From Lachnospiraceae bacterium M18-1 (GTDB lineage Bacteria > Bacillota > Clostridia > Lachnospirales > Lachnospiraceae): a stretch of 64,000 nucleotides of DNA. The DNA is taken from contig KE159609.1 of the NCBI GenBank assembly GCA_000403295.2, positions 526,725 through 590,724 of the forward strand, read 5' to 3'. Below the pieces are notes generated by a model that saw only the letters and a list, made by a program, of their open reading frames with translations, was not told the origin of the DNA and made no database searches. The position numbers were made by a program, and so were the translations under genes. Below are positions 36,942 through 45,740 of the stretch, in pieces. Within the stretch, counting starts at the first letter, position 1, and every line of letters begins with the position of its first letter.

Positions 36942-37253
36942 AATCAATACCTCCTGTCTTTTTTCATACCTATATCAATACAATAACAGTATAACGCGTG
37001 TGAGGATGATTATGCAAGTGTTCTTTCATAAAGCTTTTATGATACAAATTTCCATCTGAATTCCAGCGGGAAGATTGTGAACACGATCCAATGTATTCGG
37101 GATATAAAAGCCATGCTGGGAGAAAGTACGCAGACGGCATATGAATGACGTTTTACGTCAGGAAAAAGCGTCAGTCGAAAAAAAGTTATAATAATCCATT
37201 ATAAGCGTGGACGAAACACGAAATAACAGATAAAATGGAGTGGAGGTTCTAAG
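36942..37253 (+). other. Divergent gap between rubredoxin and GH43 fragment
   Basis: No gene is visible. TATAAT at 37187-37192 without a good -35 box may belong to a regulated GH43 promoter. TGACG-TTTTA-CGTCA at 37146-37160 is a short palindrome that could be an operator. The left part carries the rubredoxin ribosome-binding site. Confidence 0.45.
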
Positions 37254-37871
37254 ATGAAAACAAAACAAGCATTTAACCCGTATCTGCCAAGTTATGAATA
37301 TGTTCCGGATGCTGAGCCGCATATTGTGGATGGCCGTGTTTACATTTATGGTTCCCATGATCTGTTCAACGGCCTGAATTTTTGCCTGGGGGACTATGTG
37401 TGCTGGTCCGCCCCAGTCGGGGACTTAAGCAACTGGAGATATGAGGGCTGTATTTATAAACGGGAGCAGGATCCGGCGGCGCCCAGGATCCGCCTGACGA
37501 ATGGGCTGGCGGCTCCGGATATGGTAGAGGGGCCGGACGGAAAATACTATCTGTATTATTTCATGGGCGGCACAAAGATGATCTCTGTGGCAGTCTGTGA
37601 TGAACCGGCAGGAAAGTATGAATTCTATGGATATGTAAAATATGAGGATGAAGTGCCTGTAGGCAAAAAGAATGAACCATTTCAGTTCGATCCGGGAATC
37701 TTCATGGATGATGACGGACGGCTGTATATGTACAGCGGCTTTGCGCTGGCGGGGAATCCCATTCTTCTGGACGGCTCTAAACCGACGGAGCATGGCCCTA
37801 TGTGCTTTGAACTGGATCCTTCCGATATGCTGACGGTGAAAATAAATTTGGTTGATGCATTGATCACATAA
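37254..37871 (+). pseudogene. Truncated family 43 glycoside hydrolase
   Basis: The first 200 or so residues of a GH43-type five-bladed propeller enzyme (arabinofuranosidase/xylosidase class): YVPDAEPHIVDGRVYIYGSHD with the catalytic aspartate, MVEGPDGKYYLYYF, and FDPGIFMDDDGRLYMYSGF. Homology stops at about 37843 (SDMLTVK) and the frame ends 28 bases later. The acid residue of the later blades and the C-terminal domain are lost, so activity is unlikely. The break lies about 75 bases from the tRNA terminator, which suggests loss during an integration or deletion event. Confidence 0.85.
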
Positions 37872-37916
37872 CTTGATTCCAGCCTTTTTGATTTGTTTTA
37901 GTCAATCCGGAAATAC

Positions 37917-37954
37917 AAAAAACCTGGAAAACATTCGGTTTTCCAGGTTTTTTT
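37917..37954 (-). terminator. Terminator of the tRNA-Cys remnant
   Basis: AAAAAACCTGGAAAAC (37917-37932) pairs with GTTTTCCAGGTTTTTTT (37938-37954). On the minus strand it begins just 3' of the tRNA end. Confidence 0.88.
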
Positions 37955-37956
37955 AG

Positions 37957-38001
37957 AGGCGCAGACCGGATTTGAACCGGTGAATCAGGGTGTTGCAGAC
38001 C
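37957..38001 (-). other. 3' half of tRNA-Cys(GCA): probable attachment-site end
   Basis: On the minus strand the segment reads anticodon loop CTGCAAC (anticodon GCA, 37998-37992), anticodon stem 3' strand ACCCT, T-arm ACCGG-TTCAAAT-CCGGT, acceptor 3' strand CTGCGCC and discriminator T at 37957, as expected for tRNA-Cys. The D-arm and 5' acceptor strand are absent and replaced by unrelated sequence beyond about 38002. This is what remains when an element integrates at a tRNA 3' end with crossover near the anticodon. An intact copy should lie at the far end, outside the window. Confidence 0.85.
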
Positions 38002-38279
38002 TTCGAAAAAATCCCTGGAACCCACGAAAACTCTGGGGATGTTGAAGGGCTTCCACCTTATGTCCACCCTATTTTGATGCCGCTTTTTCAACACCATGCT
38101 GACTTTAGGTATAGCCTTTTTTACGAAAAGTGACAGAATCGTGCCAAATCTGGTTTTTAACTGCGCCTTTTTGCTATCTGTACCATTATAAGTTACTTTT
38201 TACCTTTCGTCTACTACTTTTAAATATAAATTATATATAAAGAAAATATGAAAAAAATATAAAATAAAAGGAGGCATTT
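38002..38279 (+). other. Element left-end region without a gene
   Basis: No convincing gene. The first 100 bases are GC-moderate, then the sequence becomes very AT-rich before the AAAGGAGG site of the next gene. Recombinase arm-binding sites would be expected here, but none could be identified by eye. Confidence 0.4.
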
Positions 38280-39473
38280 ATGGAATATCAATTAGATTTA
38301 AAACAGATCGTGGAGTTCCCACGCTGTAGGATATATAGAGATTTTATACAGACACTTATCACCAACAAGGGCATCCGTACAAACGGAGGCTCTTTTCTTT
38401 TTTATTACATTGTGCTTTGTTCTCTTGCAAATTACAGATCTTCTTACCGCCGCATGGAACATATCATGTATATGGCAGGGCCTGGGGAATGGATCTGCGC
38501 TCTGGCAGAGCTCCAGAAATGGTTTCGATGCAGATTCCAGCACCAGGCCATTTCTATTCTGGACTTTCTGCAGAAGCAGAACTATATTACATATTCTCTT
38601 CTGGAAAACAAGAAGGTCGTAAAATTTAAAATTACAGACTGGCCAAAGGACAACACTGTATTAGAGTATAACTATCCATGTAAGAAAGATACCGGCTTTT
38701 TCTTCTTTCCTATTGCCAAAGTTCATGAATTTATCAGCATGGGTAAATGCTCGGAGATGGATATTCTTCTGGATATGTGGATCCATGCCATTTATAATGA
38801 TCCGTCCGTACAGGGGTCCTATTCTGGTCCGGTTGTGTATTACCGCAATCACACAGGCAATCCTGTAACCAGTTTTCAGGCATTGGGGAAACGTTGGAGC
38901 CAGTCCAAAACAAGTGTTTCTCGTATTTTGAAAAAATTTGAAGAGATGAAGCTTATCACGTTGGTATCGTTTACCGGGAAATATGGCAGCATGATTTATT
39001 TGAATGATTATTTATCGGTCATGTTTGATATCAGTGATGTAATGATAGACAAGGAGGAAGTCGCCATGACAATGAAACTGCCAATCCATGTACCAGAAAA
39101 CAAGGAAGAACTCTGCGTTTCAGAAACGATCAAAGAAGAGCAGATTTCAGTTCCAGAAAATGATTCCTGCGTTCCGAAATCGCACATGCGGTTTATATTA
39201 CAAAAAGTCGCGGAACTGTTGAAAACACAAGGGATTCCGTGCTGCGAGTGTCCCAAAACCCGCTATATATTATCTCCCTTATCTTTAGCCTGCAAGAGTA
39301 CAGTAAATATATATACTCTAAATATTATCTGCCCCTATGGGAAGGCTGCCTACCGGTTTGAACTGACCATTAAGCCTGATGAGGAGGGGAACTTGAGGAA
39401 GAAGCTGATTCCAGAAATGAATGTGGAAAAGATGGATGGGAATGTAGGAGAAAGTGTGGAAGGAGATGAATAG
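38280..39473 (+). CDS. Winged-helix protein at the element left end
   Basis: A 397-residue protein that I do not recognise as a named family. Residues about 200-235 (ALGKRWSQSKTSVSRILKKFEEMKLI) read as a winged helix-turn-helix. The N-terminal half is rich in aromatic and basic residues, and the C-terminal part is acidic. Placement as first gene inside the element and the following ArpU-like gene suggest a regulator or replication initiator. A strong AAAGGAGG site precedes the ATG. Confidence 0.7.
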   Translation: MEYQLDLKQIVEFPRCRIYRDFIQTLITNKGIRTNGGSFLFYYIVLCSLANYRSSYRRMEHIMYMAGPGEWICALAELQKWFRCRFQHQAISILDFLQKQNYITYSLLENKKVVKFKITDWPKDNTVLEYNYPCKKDTGFFFFPIAKVHEFISMGKCSEMDILLDMWIHAIYNDPSVQGSYSGPVVYYRNHTGNPVTSFQALGKRWSQSKTSVSRILKKFEEMKLITLVSFTGKYGSMIYLNDYLSVMFDISDVMIDKEEVAMTMKLPIHVPENKEELCVSETIKEEQISVPENDSCVPKSHMRFILQKVAELLKTQGIPCCECPKTRYILSPLSLACKSTVNIYTLNIICPYGKAAYRFELTIKPDEEGNLRKKLIPEMNVEKMDGNVGESVEGDE

Positions 39474-39474
39474 G

Positions 39475-40011
39475 ATGAATGATGTGAAAAATAAGCAGGA
39501 ATATCTGAATCCAGAAGAAGATCCGCGGTTCCATGATACCTATAAGCTCTTGCGCAGGTATCGGGATGCAACTTATAGCCTGAAGGTAGTGGTACGGCAG
39601 ATGGAGGGCCAGTTCCGGCTGAAATATGGGACGAGTGTGGATGATTTCCTGGATTCAATCTATGCGGCAGGGGCTGATCTGTCGGGAGATGATATTGCGG
39701 AGAGGGCAAAGAGCATTGAGCGGAGCAACAGGATGCTGAAGCTCCTGGATTCTTCTGTAGAACTGCTTAGAAACAGCCATAAGCACGGGGAGCAGTATTA
39801 TTGGATTCTGTACTATGCGTTTCTGTCCCCGCAGGAATTGAGGAATACGGATGAGATCATTGAAAGACTGGAACCCCATATTCCTAATATTTCTTACCGG
39901 ACCTATTACCGCAAGAGACATGCTGCGATAGAAGCTTTAAGTACGATTCTGTGGGGATTTACGGCTAAGGAGACATTGGATATGTTGAATAAATTCTTCC
40001 CAGAAGAATAA
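39475..40011 (+). CDS. ArpU/RinA-like phage-type transcriptional regulator
   Basis: A 178-residue helical protein with an ERLEPHIPNISYRTYYRKRHAAIEAL segment near the C-terminus that resembles the sigma-like helix-turn-helix of ArpU/RinA late-gene regulators. The ATG at 39475 begins two bases after the previous stop and has AAGGAGA upstream, so the two genes are coupled. Family identity is moderate confidence. Confidence 0.65.
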   Translation: MNDVKNKQEYLNPEEDPRFHDTYKLLRRYRDATYSLKVVVRQMEGQFRLKYGTSVDDFLDSIYAAGADLSGDDIAERAKSIERSNRMLKLLDSSVELLRNSHKHGEQYYWILYYAFLSPQELRNTDEIIERLEPHIPNISYRTYYRKRHAAIEALSTILWGFTAKETLDMLNKFFPEE

Positions 40012-40199
40012 AAAATGGATCGTTCATAAATGGAGCCTCATAATTAATATCAACAAGGAATGGCTTTCATGATAGCAGTTATAATTGTAACCATATTTGT
40101 TAATCGAAATATTTTATGGTAATACGGATGCTAAATTGTTATAATGTATTTAAAATAGCCTGTGACGGGATTTATGGATGATGGAAGGAGTGTAGGAAA

Positions 40200-41888
40200 A
40201 TGGAACTGCAGAAGAAACTTCCGATTGGAATAGAAAATTTTGAAAAACTTCGTTCAGAAGATTTTTACTATATTGATAAAACAGGATTGATCAGGGATCT
40301 TCTTAATAACTGGGGAGAAGTGAATCTGTTTACAAGGCCCAGACGATTCGGAAAAACCTTGAATATGAGTATGCTGGAACAATTTTTTTCGTTGAATGGG
40401 AATAGTAGCGTTTTTGAAGGACTGGAAATTTCAAAAGAGACTGCGCTTTGTGAGGAATATATGGGAAAATATCCAGTTGTCTCTATATCTCTGAAGGGAA
40501 TTGAAGCGCTGAATTATGAAACCGCGTTTCAAAGGGCAGTGCTGCTTGTGAGAAGGACGGCTTTGAAATCCTATTACCTCTTAGATAGTGACAGGCTGAA
40601 TGAACAGGACAAAGCTGATTACCAGAAACTTTTGGATTATGATATGACAGAAGCAATATTTGGCGATAGTCTGAAAATGTTGTCAGAGCTTTTGGAGAAG
40701 CATCATGGCACGAAGGTGATTCTGTTGATTGATGAATATGATGTTCCTTTGGCAAAGGCATTTGCGAATGGATATTATGACCAGATGGTTTCATTGATTC
40801 GTAGCTTGCTTGGACAGGCGTTCAAAACAAACAGCAGCCTGAAATTCGCAGTGATGACCGGATGTATGCGGATTTCAAAAGAAAGTATCTTTACTGGGCT
40901 TAATAATCTGAAAGTCCTTACGACTACAGATGAACGCTTTGATGAGTATTTTGGATTTACAGACTATGAAGTGAAAGAACTGTTAGAATCTTATGATGTC
41001 CTGGGCCATTTTGACGAGGTAAAAAGGTGGTATGATGGATACCAGTTTGGAAATGTGGAGGTATATTGCCCGTGGGACGTGCTGAATCACTGCGACAGGA
41101 TTAGAATAGAACCGCATGTACAGCCGGAAAATTACTGGATCAATACCAGTAGTAACAATGTGGTAAAACAGTTTATCCAAAAATCAGCGGATGGCATGGT
41201 CAAACGGGAAATAGAGTGTCTGGTGGCCGGGGAAACTGTCACAAAAGAGATTCATCAGGAACTTACTTATCCGGAGATGTACCAAACGATTGACAATATC
41301 TGGAGCCTGCTCTTTACGACCGGATATCTCACCCAGAGAGGAAAGGCCATTGGCCGACAGATGAAACTGGCAATTCCAAATCTGGAAATCCGGGATATTT
41401 TTGAGACGCAAATCATGGAATTCTTTAAAGAAAATGTCAAAAAAGACGGGGAGACCCTGAACAGATTCTGTACTGTCTTACAGAATGGAGAAGTGGAAGG
41501 AGTAGAGAAGATCTTTACAGAATATTTAAGGAAAACTATCAGTATCCGTGATACAGCCGTAAGAAAAGAAATGAAAGAAAATTTTTATCACGGTGTATTG
41601 ATTGGAATTCTTGGCGTGAAAGATCACTGGAGCGTCGCTTCAAATCAGGAAACGGGCGAAGGTTATGCAGATATTCTGGTAGAGCCGGATACCGGAAATA
41701 TGGGAATTATCATAGAGGTAAAGTATGCGCATGACGGAAATATGGATGCTGCCTGCAGGAAGGCATTGAAACAGGTCGAACATACCCAGTATGAAGAACT
41801 TCTCCTGGATGATGGTGTAGAGAATATCTTGAAATACGGAATTGCGTGTTATAAAAAGAGATGTAAGGTTATGTTGGCAGAAAAATAG
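40200..41888 (+). CDS. AAA-ATPase/PD-(D/E)XK fusion (AAA_9-DUF1703 type)
   Basis: A 562-residue protein with an N-terminal predicted AAA-ATPase domain (YYIDKTGLIRDL, Walker A-like RPRRFGKT at 46-53, Walker B VILLIDEYDVPL at about 175-186) and a C-terminal nuclease-like domain (YADILVEPDTG, then IIIEVKYA and a helix with ALKQVE). This family is expanded in gut Firmicutes and Bacteroidetes and moves with mobile DNA. Its job is not established, and defence or toxin roles have been suggested. It has GAAGGAG upstream and stands alone. Confidence 0.85.
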   Translation: MELQKKLPIGIENFEKLRSEDFYYIDKTGLIRDLLNNWGEVNLFTRPRRFGKTLNMSMLEQFFSLNGNSSVFEGLEISKETALCEEYMGKYPVVSISLKGIEALNYETAFQRAVLLVRRTALKSYYLLDSDRLNEQDKADYQKLLDYDMTEAIFGDSLKMLSELLEKHHGTKVILLIDEYDVPLAKAFANGYYDQMVSLIRSLLGQAFKTNSSLKFAVMTGCMRISKESIFTGLNNLKVLTTTDERFDEYFGFTDYEVKELLESYDVLGHFDEVKRWYDGYQFGNVEVYCPWDVLNHCDRIRIEPHVQPENYWINTSSNNVVKQFIQKSADGMVKREIECLVAGETVTKEIHQELTYPEMYQTIDNIWSLLFTTGYLTQRGKAIGRQMKLAIPNLEIRDIFETQIMEFFKENVKKDGETLNRFCTVLQNGEVEGVEKIFTEYLRKTISIRDTAVRKEMKENFYHGVLIGILGVKDHWSVASNQETGEGYADILVEPDTGNMGIIIEVKYAHDGNMDAACRKALKQVEHTQYEELLLDDGVENILKYGIACYKKRCKVMLAEK

Positions 41889-42226
41889 ATAAGGATAAAA
41901 GAAGAACCTTGGGGCAGGAATGCTTTAGGGTTTTTCTATATAATATGACACAGAGATACATTGACAAAGCTGTAAAGAGGGTAAATGCCATTAAGAGAAA
42001 AAATGGGGGTGCAAAACGGCGTTGTTCTTTCGGACTTTCTAAGCGCTATCAAGTTCAAACTTTATAAGGATTGCCGCCGAAATACGTTAATATTCTTTAT
42101 TCATTCATATCATATGTTTTACAAGGCTATATTCTTAAAATAATCTAAACTTTTATGGAATAGCGTTAGATTTTAACATTTCGATTGTTTACATTACAGT
42201 AAGAATTATAAAAAGGATGGGCGGCA
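41889..42226 (+). other. Gap upstream of the LytTR gene
   Basis: No gene is seen. The last 150 bases are strongly AT-rich and include TTGTTT-17-ATAAAA-type weak promoter boxes near 42186-42215. TTAACATTTCG repeats around 42174 could be LytTR sites. Confidence 0.35.
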
Positions 42227-42688
42227 ATGAACTGGATGCGTGAATTAGCAAAAACAGAATCTGTACAGAACGCGTTTACTGTCTTTTTAAATCAATATGG
42301 ACTTTCCGGCCTGGAAAAGGCTATGCATCTATATTCAGGCATGCAGGAGGAATATATCTGCAGATCAAAAACAGAGATATCAAAGTTCAGAGTGACTGAC
42401 ATTTATTATCTGGATATAAAGACACATACGATTACCATTCATACGCGCCATGGCACATATCAGAAGTATGGATCTTTGACCGAAGAAGAAAAGCGCTTAT
42501 CGCCATATGGATTTATCAAATGTAATCAAAGTTGTATTGTTAATTTGGGAAAGATTAGGAGTATCCGTAACAATGATATTACATTGATCAATCATGTACG
42601 GCTGCATATGAGCCAGCATTATACACCCAAAGTCCTTATTGCGTTTTCGCAATACCCGCTATCTGAAATCAATGACCAGGCTGTATAG
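42227..42688 (+). CDS. Stand-alone LytTR DNA-binding regulator
   Basis: A 153-residue protein with a LytTR domain over most of its length: ISKFRVTDIYYLDIKTHTITIHTRHGTYQKYGSL and FIKCNQSCIVNLGKIRSI. There is no receiver domain, so control is not by phosphorylation. The short N-terminal helix may dimerise. It may regulate the leftward transfer-type genes that converge on it. Confidence 0.85.
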   Translation: MNWMRELAKTESVQNAFTVFLNQYGLSGLEKAMHLYSGMQEEYICRSKTEISKFRVTDIYYLDIKTHTITIHTRHGTYQKYGSLTEEEKRLSPYGFIKCNQSCIVNLGKIRSIRNNDITLINHVRLHMSQHYTPKVLIAFSQYPLSEINDQAV

Positions 42689-42739
42689 AAGGAGAACAAC
42701 AGTCTGTCAGGAAATGTATTAACGAGAGTTTTAAAACAT

Positions 42740-42766
42740 CACAGCCTGGAGTGCCTCCAGGCTGTG
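42740..42766. terminator. Hairpin between convergent genes
   Basis: CACAGCCTGGA (42740-42750) and TCCAGGCTGTG (42756-42766) form an 11-bp perfect stem with a five-base loop. T-runs are weak on both sides. Confidence 0.65.
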
Positions 42767-42782
42767 TTCAGGAATAAGTATT

Positions 42783-43715
42783 CTAGAGATTCTGCCGTAT
42801 GATCCGTGAGATCAGCCCTACGGCCACATTCCGTTCTTCATCTATATGAGTCACGACAAAGGATACCTCATCCTTTTTTCCAACTGTCCGATTATCATAG
42901 CAGGAGTGGGCAATGGCATTGACCCCGATGGAAAGCCTGACGAATACCGTCCCCTTGTGGATATCCTCCACAGTTCCGGCGTATTTCCCCTGTACCTTGC
43001 ATTTCTTCATATTCTCAATACTGGTATTGCCTTCCACGCTTTTTACATCCGCTTTGACTGTTATCTTTTCCGGGCTTTCCGCCGTGATGGACAGAATGCG
43101 TACCAGGATATGCTCACCCACATGGAAGCGTTCCCTTGCATCCCCGAGCCAGTCAAAGGACAGGTCACGTGCCAGGATGGAAGTTTCCACACCAAATACT
43201 TCAGCCCGTACAACTTTTTCCGCTACAGCGATCACTCTTGCCTGCACGATGCGATCTACACGGATTTTTGGATTGCCGGCAGTATCCTGATCCAGATAAA
43301 AAATCTGGCGTTTCTTCAGCATAGCTTCCTTCCGGCTGGCCACCACGCTTCTTGTCTTAGAATCCAGCCCTTTCACAATGAAATCAATCTCGCATCCGAG
43401 CATATTGTTGAGGACTTTATTTTGGCGTAGGGAGAGATCACCATAATCATGGGATTCATCCTGTACCAGATTGATCATCATTTCTGCAATCGGGATGATG
43501 GTGCGTAATTCCTTATAGTAGACAATAGCGATCAGGCTACCGCTTTCAATCTTTTCAATTCCGCCTAGCATGCCGGTGAGGATTTTTTTGGTACGGTGGG
43601 CATTTTGAATCTCGTGCCAGACGAGATCCGCTTTCGATTGTGCCGTCTCTAGTACTGCGTCAGAATCAATGGTCAATACAGGGGCATTTGTTAATGTGTT
43701 CTGTTCGTTTTGCAT
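42783..43715 (-). CDS. S1-domain RNA-binding-like protein
   Basis: A 310-residue protein. The C-terminal 70 residues (GKYAGTVEDIHKGTVFVRLSIGVNAIAH then KKDEVSFVVTHID) have the beta-barrel pattern of an S1 domain, and a second S1-like repeat precedes it. The N-terminal part (VWHEIQNAHRTKKILTGML) occurs in proteins of Clostridial mobile elements. AAGGAG precedes the ATG. It is the last gene of the leftward operon that starts at 48186. Its role in transfer is unknown. Confidence 0.72.
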   Translation of the reverse strand: MQNEQNTLTNAPVLTIDSDAVLETAQSKADLVWHEIQNAHRTKKILTGMLGGIEKIESGSLIAIVYYKELRTIIPIAEMMINLVQDESHDYGDLSLRQNKVLNNMLGCEIDFIVKGLDSKTRSVVASRKEAMLKKRQIFYLDQDTAGNPKIRVDRIVQARVIAVAEKVVRAEVFGVETSILARDLSFDWLGDARERFHVGEHILVRILSITAESPEKITVKADVKSVEGNTSIENMKKCKVQGKYAGTVEDIHKGTVFVRLSIGVNAIAHSCYDNRTVGKKDEVSFVVTHIDEERNVAVGLISRIIRQNL

Positions 43716-43736
43716 ATGTGTTCTCCTTTTCGTTTT

Positions 43737-45740
43737 TTAAGACATGATTGAATTTTTATCTAAAGGAACCATTTCCGAATCTTTCGTCCATGTTCTGCCA
43801 TGCTCAGATGGTCTGCCGGAAAAATCAGATTGCTCTGGTTCCTGATAGACGGGTGTCGGTGGTGTTGTAGATTTTGGTTCCGGCGGCCTGCGGGAAGCAG
43901 AAGCGGTAGATCCGGCTTTTGTTCTGCGTGGTTTGGGAGGCGCTTTTGGAAGATAGTCGTATTCCTCCGTTTTACCCTCTTCCTGCCATTTGGGGAGATG
44001 TTCCGAAGCTTTTTTGGTGACTAACTTCTTTGCATCTGGATGAAGCGTATAATCATATTTTTGCACCTTTAAAACTTTCTGTCCGCGTAGTATAATAAGG
44101 GCAGTATCCAGAGGGAGACGCAGGATCTCATCGGGTGTCAGCAGCTTCCGTTTGCCTATGGACTGGGTTTTCCGGTATTCCGGAGAATAATCGGATACCC
44201 TCCAGGTATTGAGCTGCTTCGCCTCAGAACTGACCCCTACGGTGACATCTCCGGAGCGGGAACTGATAAATTCAGCGGTCACCTCATCGGTGCAACCCAA
44301 GAATAATTGGGTATCACAATTCCCTATAATTTCCTGCCATTGGTTGAAGGGATAACGGTTCTGCATTTGGGGCAGGTTCTGAAAAATGCACGAAATGCTT
44401 AATCCTCTGGAGCGGCATACGGAGATTTTTTTGTTCAGCTCCAGGATGGCGCCTGTATTGGCCAGCTCGTCCGCAAGGATATGTACCGGAACCGGAAGAT
44501 GCCCGTCTACGCCGTGTTTATCCGCAAACCGTACCAGCTTGATAAATACAAACGTCATGAACAGCGATGACAGAAAATCAAAGGTGCTGTCCTGGTCGGA
44601 GGTAATGCAGAAATAAGCGCATTTTTGTTTTCCAGGTAAGGTCAGGTCGATCTCATCATACGAAGTGATCTGCCGGATCAGTTTATTCTGAAACACCTGT
44701 AGCCTGGCACCAAGGCCAATGATCACGCCGGAACGCACGGTATCGCTTGCCTGTTTGTAAATACAATAAGGAACCTTTGCAGGGTGGCTGACAGGGAGCA
44801 GATCGAAGAGGCTGTTCAGCTCTTTCTCTGAACTGAGCGTCAGCAGCTTATACACCTGTCCGATATTTTTGGACTCCGGCGGAAAACCCTGCTCTACGTA
44901 GAGTACTAAAGCTTTGAGCAGATTTAATTCCGCATTATCCCAGAAATGATCCCCTTTCGCGGAACCAGTATTCTGGATGATGACGTCAGAAAAGACCTGT
45001 GCCATAGTCTCCTGGCCGTCAATCTCCATGAGGCAGTTCCAGGCATCTGAATTCTCTGGGTTTACCAGGTTAAAGCAGCGCACGGTATATCCTTCATTTT
45101 CCAGGTAACCGGCCATGCTTTCGTACAATTCCGACTTGGGGTCAGTAATGATTAAACTTTCCCCAACTCCACCGTTTTTGCCGCGGGCAACGCACTGGAA
45201 GATCATATTTCGGGCAAAGGCTCTGGACTTCATGGAACCGCTTGCGCCATAAACAGCAATATTACGGTTCATGCGTGTTTCAAAGGGAAGACATACGGCT
45301 TTTCCGCCCAGTTTCCCCAGAATCGTTCCTTTTGTTTTCTTCACATGGTCTGTCAGTTCCAGCACCTTGTACATCTCATCCGGTGTCATAAATCCGGATG
45401 TGCCGTAAGTGCCTTTGACGGAATAATTCAGGTTCCGCTCTTTGTCATAGACCTCTCCATTTCGGTCAATACCCATCCGCATCATCAGGAATATAAGAAG
45501 CCCAAGTGCCACGACACAGAGGAAGATTCCATATAGGTTATATGGAAAATGTGTCAGCGCGGCCAGGCATGAGACCGGATGCAGGGAAGGTGCTTTCGGA
45601 TAAGTACCGTTTCCGGCAAAATTTCCGGCATTGGTCCAGGTCTTGTAATTGTAGATAAATTGTGCGATATAGCCGCCTGCGTATAAAACACACAGGCAGA
45701 TCGGAAGCAGGAAGAGCAGCTTCCACCATTTATGGTTCAT
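43737..45740 (-). CDS. Type IV coupling protein (VirD4/TraG family)
   Basis: Hexameric ATPase that links the relaxosome to a type IV secretion channel. The 667-residue protein has membrane helices at about 7-28 and 68-88, a Walker A-like GASGSMKSR at 165-173, LIITDPKSE at 196-204 and ILADELANTG in the second half. The Walker A lysine follows an unusual GSM, as in Gram-positive TraG homologues. The C-terminal tail is Pro/Lys-rich. It marks the element as conjugative or mobilisable. GAAGGGGG lies upstream, and the start overlaps the previous gene by 11 bases. Confidence 0.92.
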   Translation of the reverse strand: MNHKWWKLLFLLPICLCVLYAGGYIAQFIYNYKTWTNAGNFAGNGTYPKAPSLHPVSCLAALTHFPYNLYGIFLCVVALGLLIFLMMRMGIDRNGEVYDKERNLNYSVKGTYGTSGFMTPDEMYKVLELTDHVKKTKGTILGKLGGKAVCLPFETRMNRNIAVYGASGSMKSRAFARNMIFQCVARGKNGGVGESLIITDPKSELYESMAGYLENEGYTVRCFNLVNPENSDAWNCLMEIDGQETMAQVFSDVIIQNTGSAKGDHFWDNAELNLLKALVLYVEQGFPPESKNIGQVYKLLTLSSEKELNSLFDLLPVSHPAKVPYCIYKQASDTVRSGVIIGLGARLQVFQNKLIRQITSYDEIDLTLPGKQKCAYFCITSDQDSTFDFLSSLFMTFVFIKLVRFADKHGVDGHLPVPVHILADELANTGAILELNKKISVCRSRGLSISCIFQNLPQMQNRYPFNQWQEIIGNCDTQLFLGCTDEVTAEFISSRSGDVTVGVSSEAKQLNTWRVSDYSPEYRKTQSIGKRKLLTPDEILRLPLDTALIILRGQKVLKVQKYDYTLHPDAKKLVTKKASEHLPKWQEEGKTEEYDYLPKAPPKPRRTKAGSTASASRRPPEPKSTTPPTPVYQEPEQSDFSGRPSEHGRTWTKDSEMVPLDKNSIMS

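Noticed and set aside
37864..38097. Minus-strand frame of 77 codons across the tRNA-Cys remnant
   Set aside because: It reads through a tRNA T-arm and terminator, has no ribosome-binding site and no family-like pattern.
40200..42688. AAA-ATPase and LytTR genes considered as a two-gene defence unit
   Set aside because: They are separated by about 340 bases with likely separate promoters, and no shared pattern supports a joint system.
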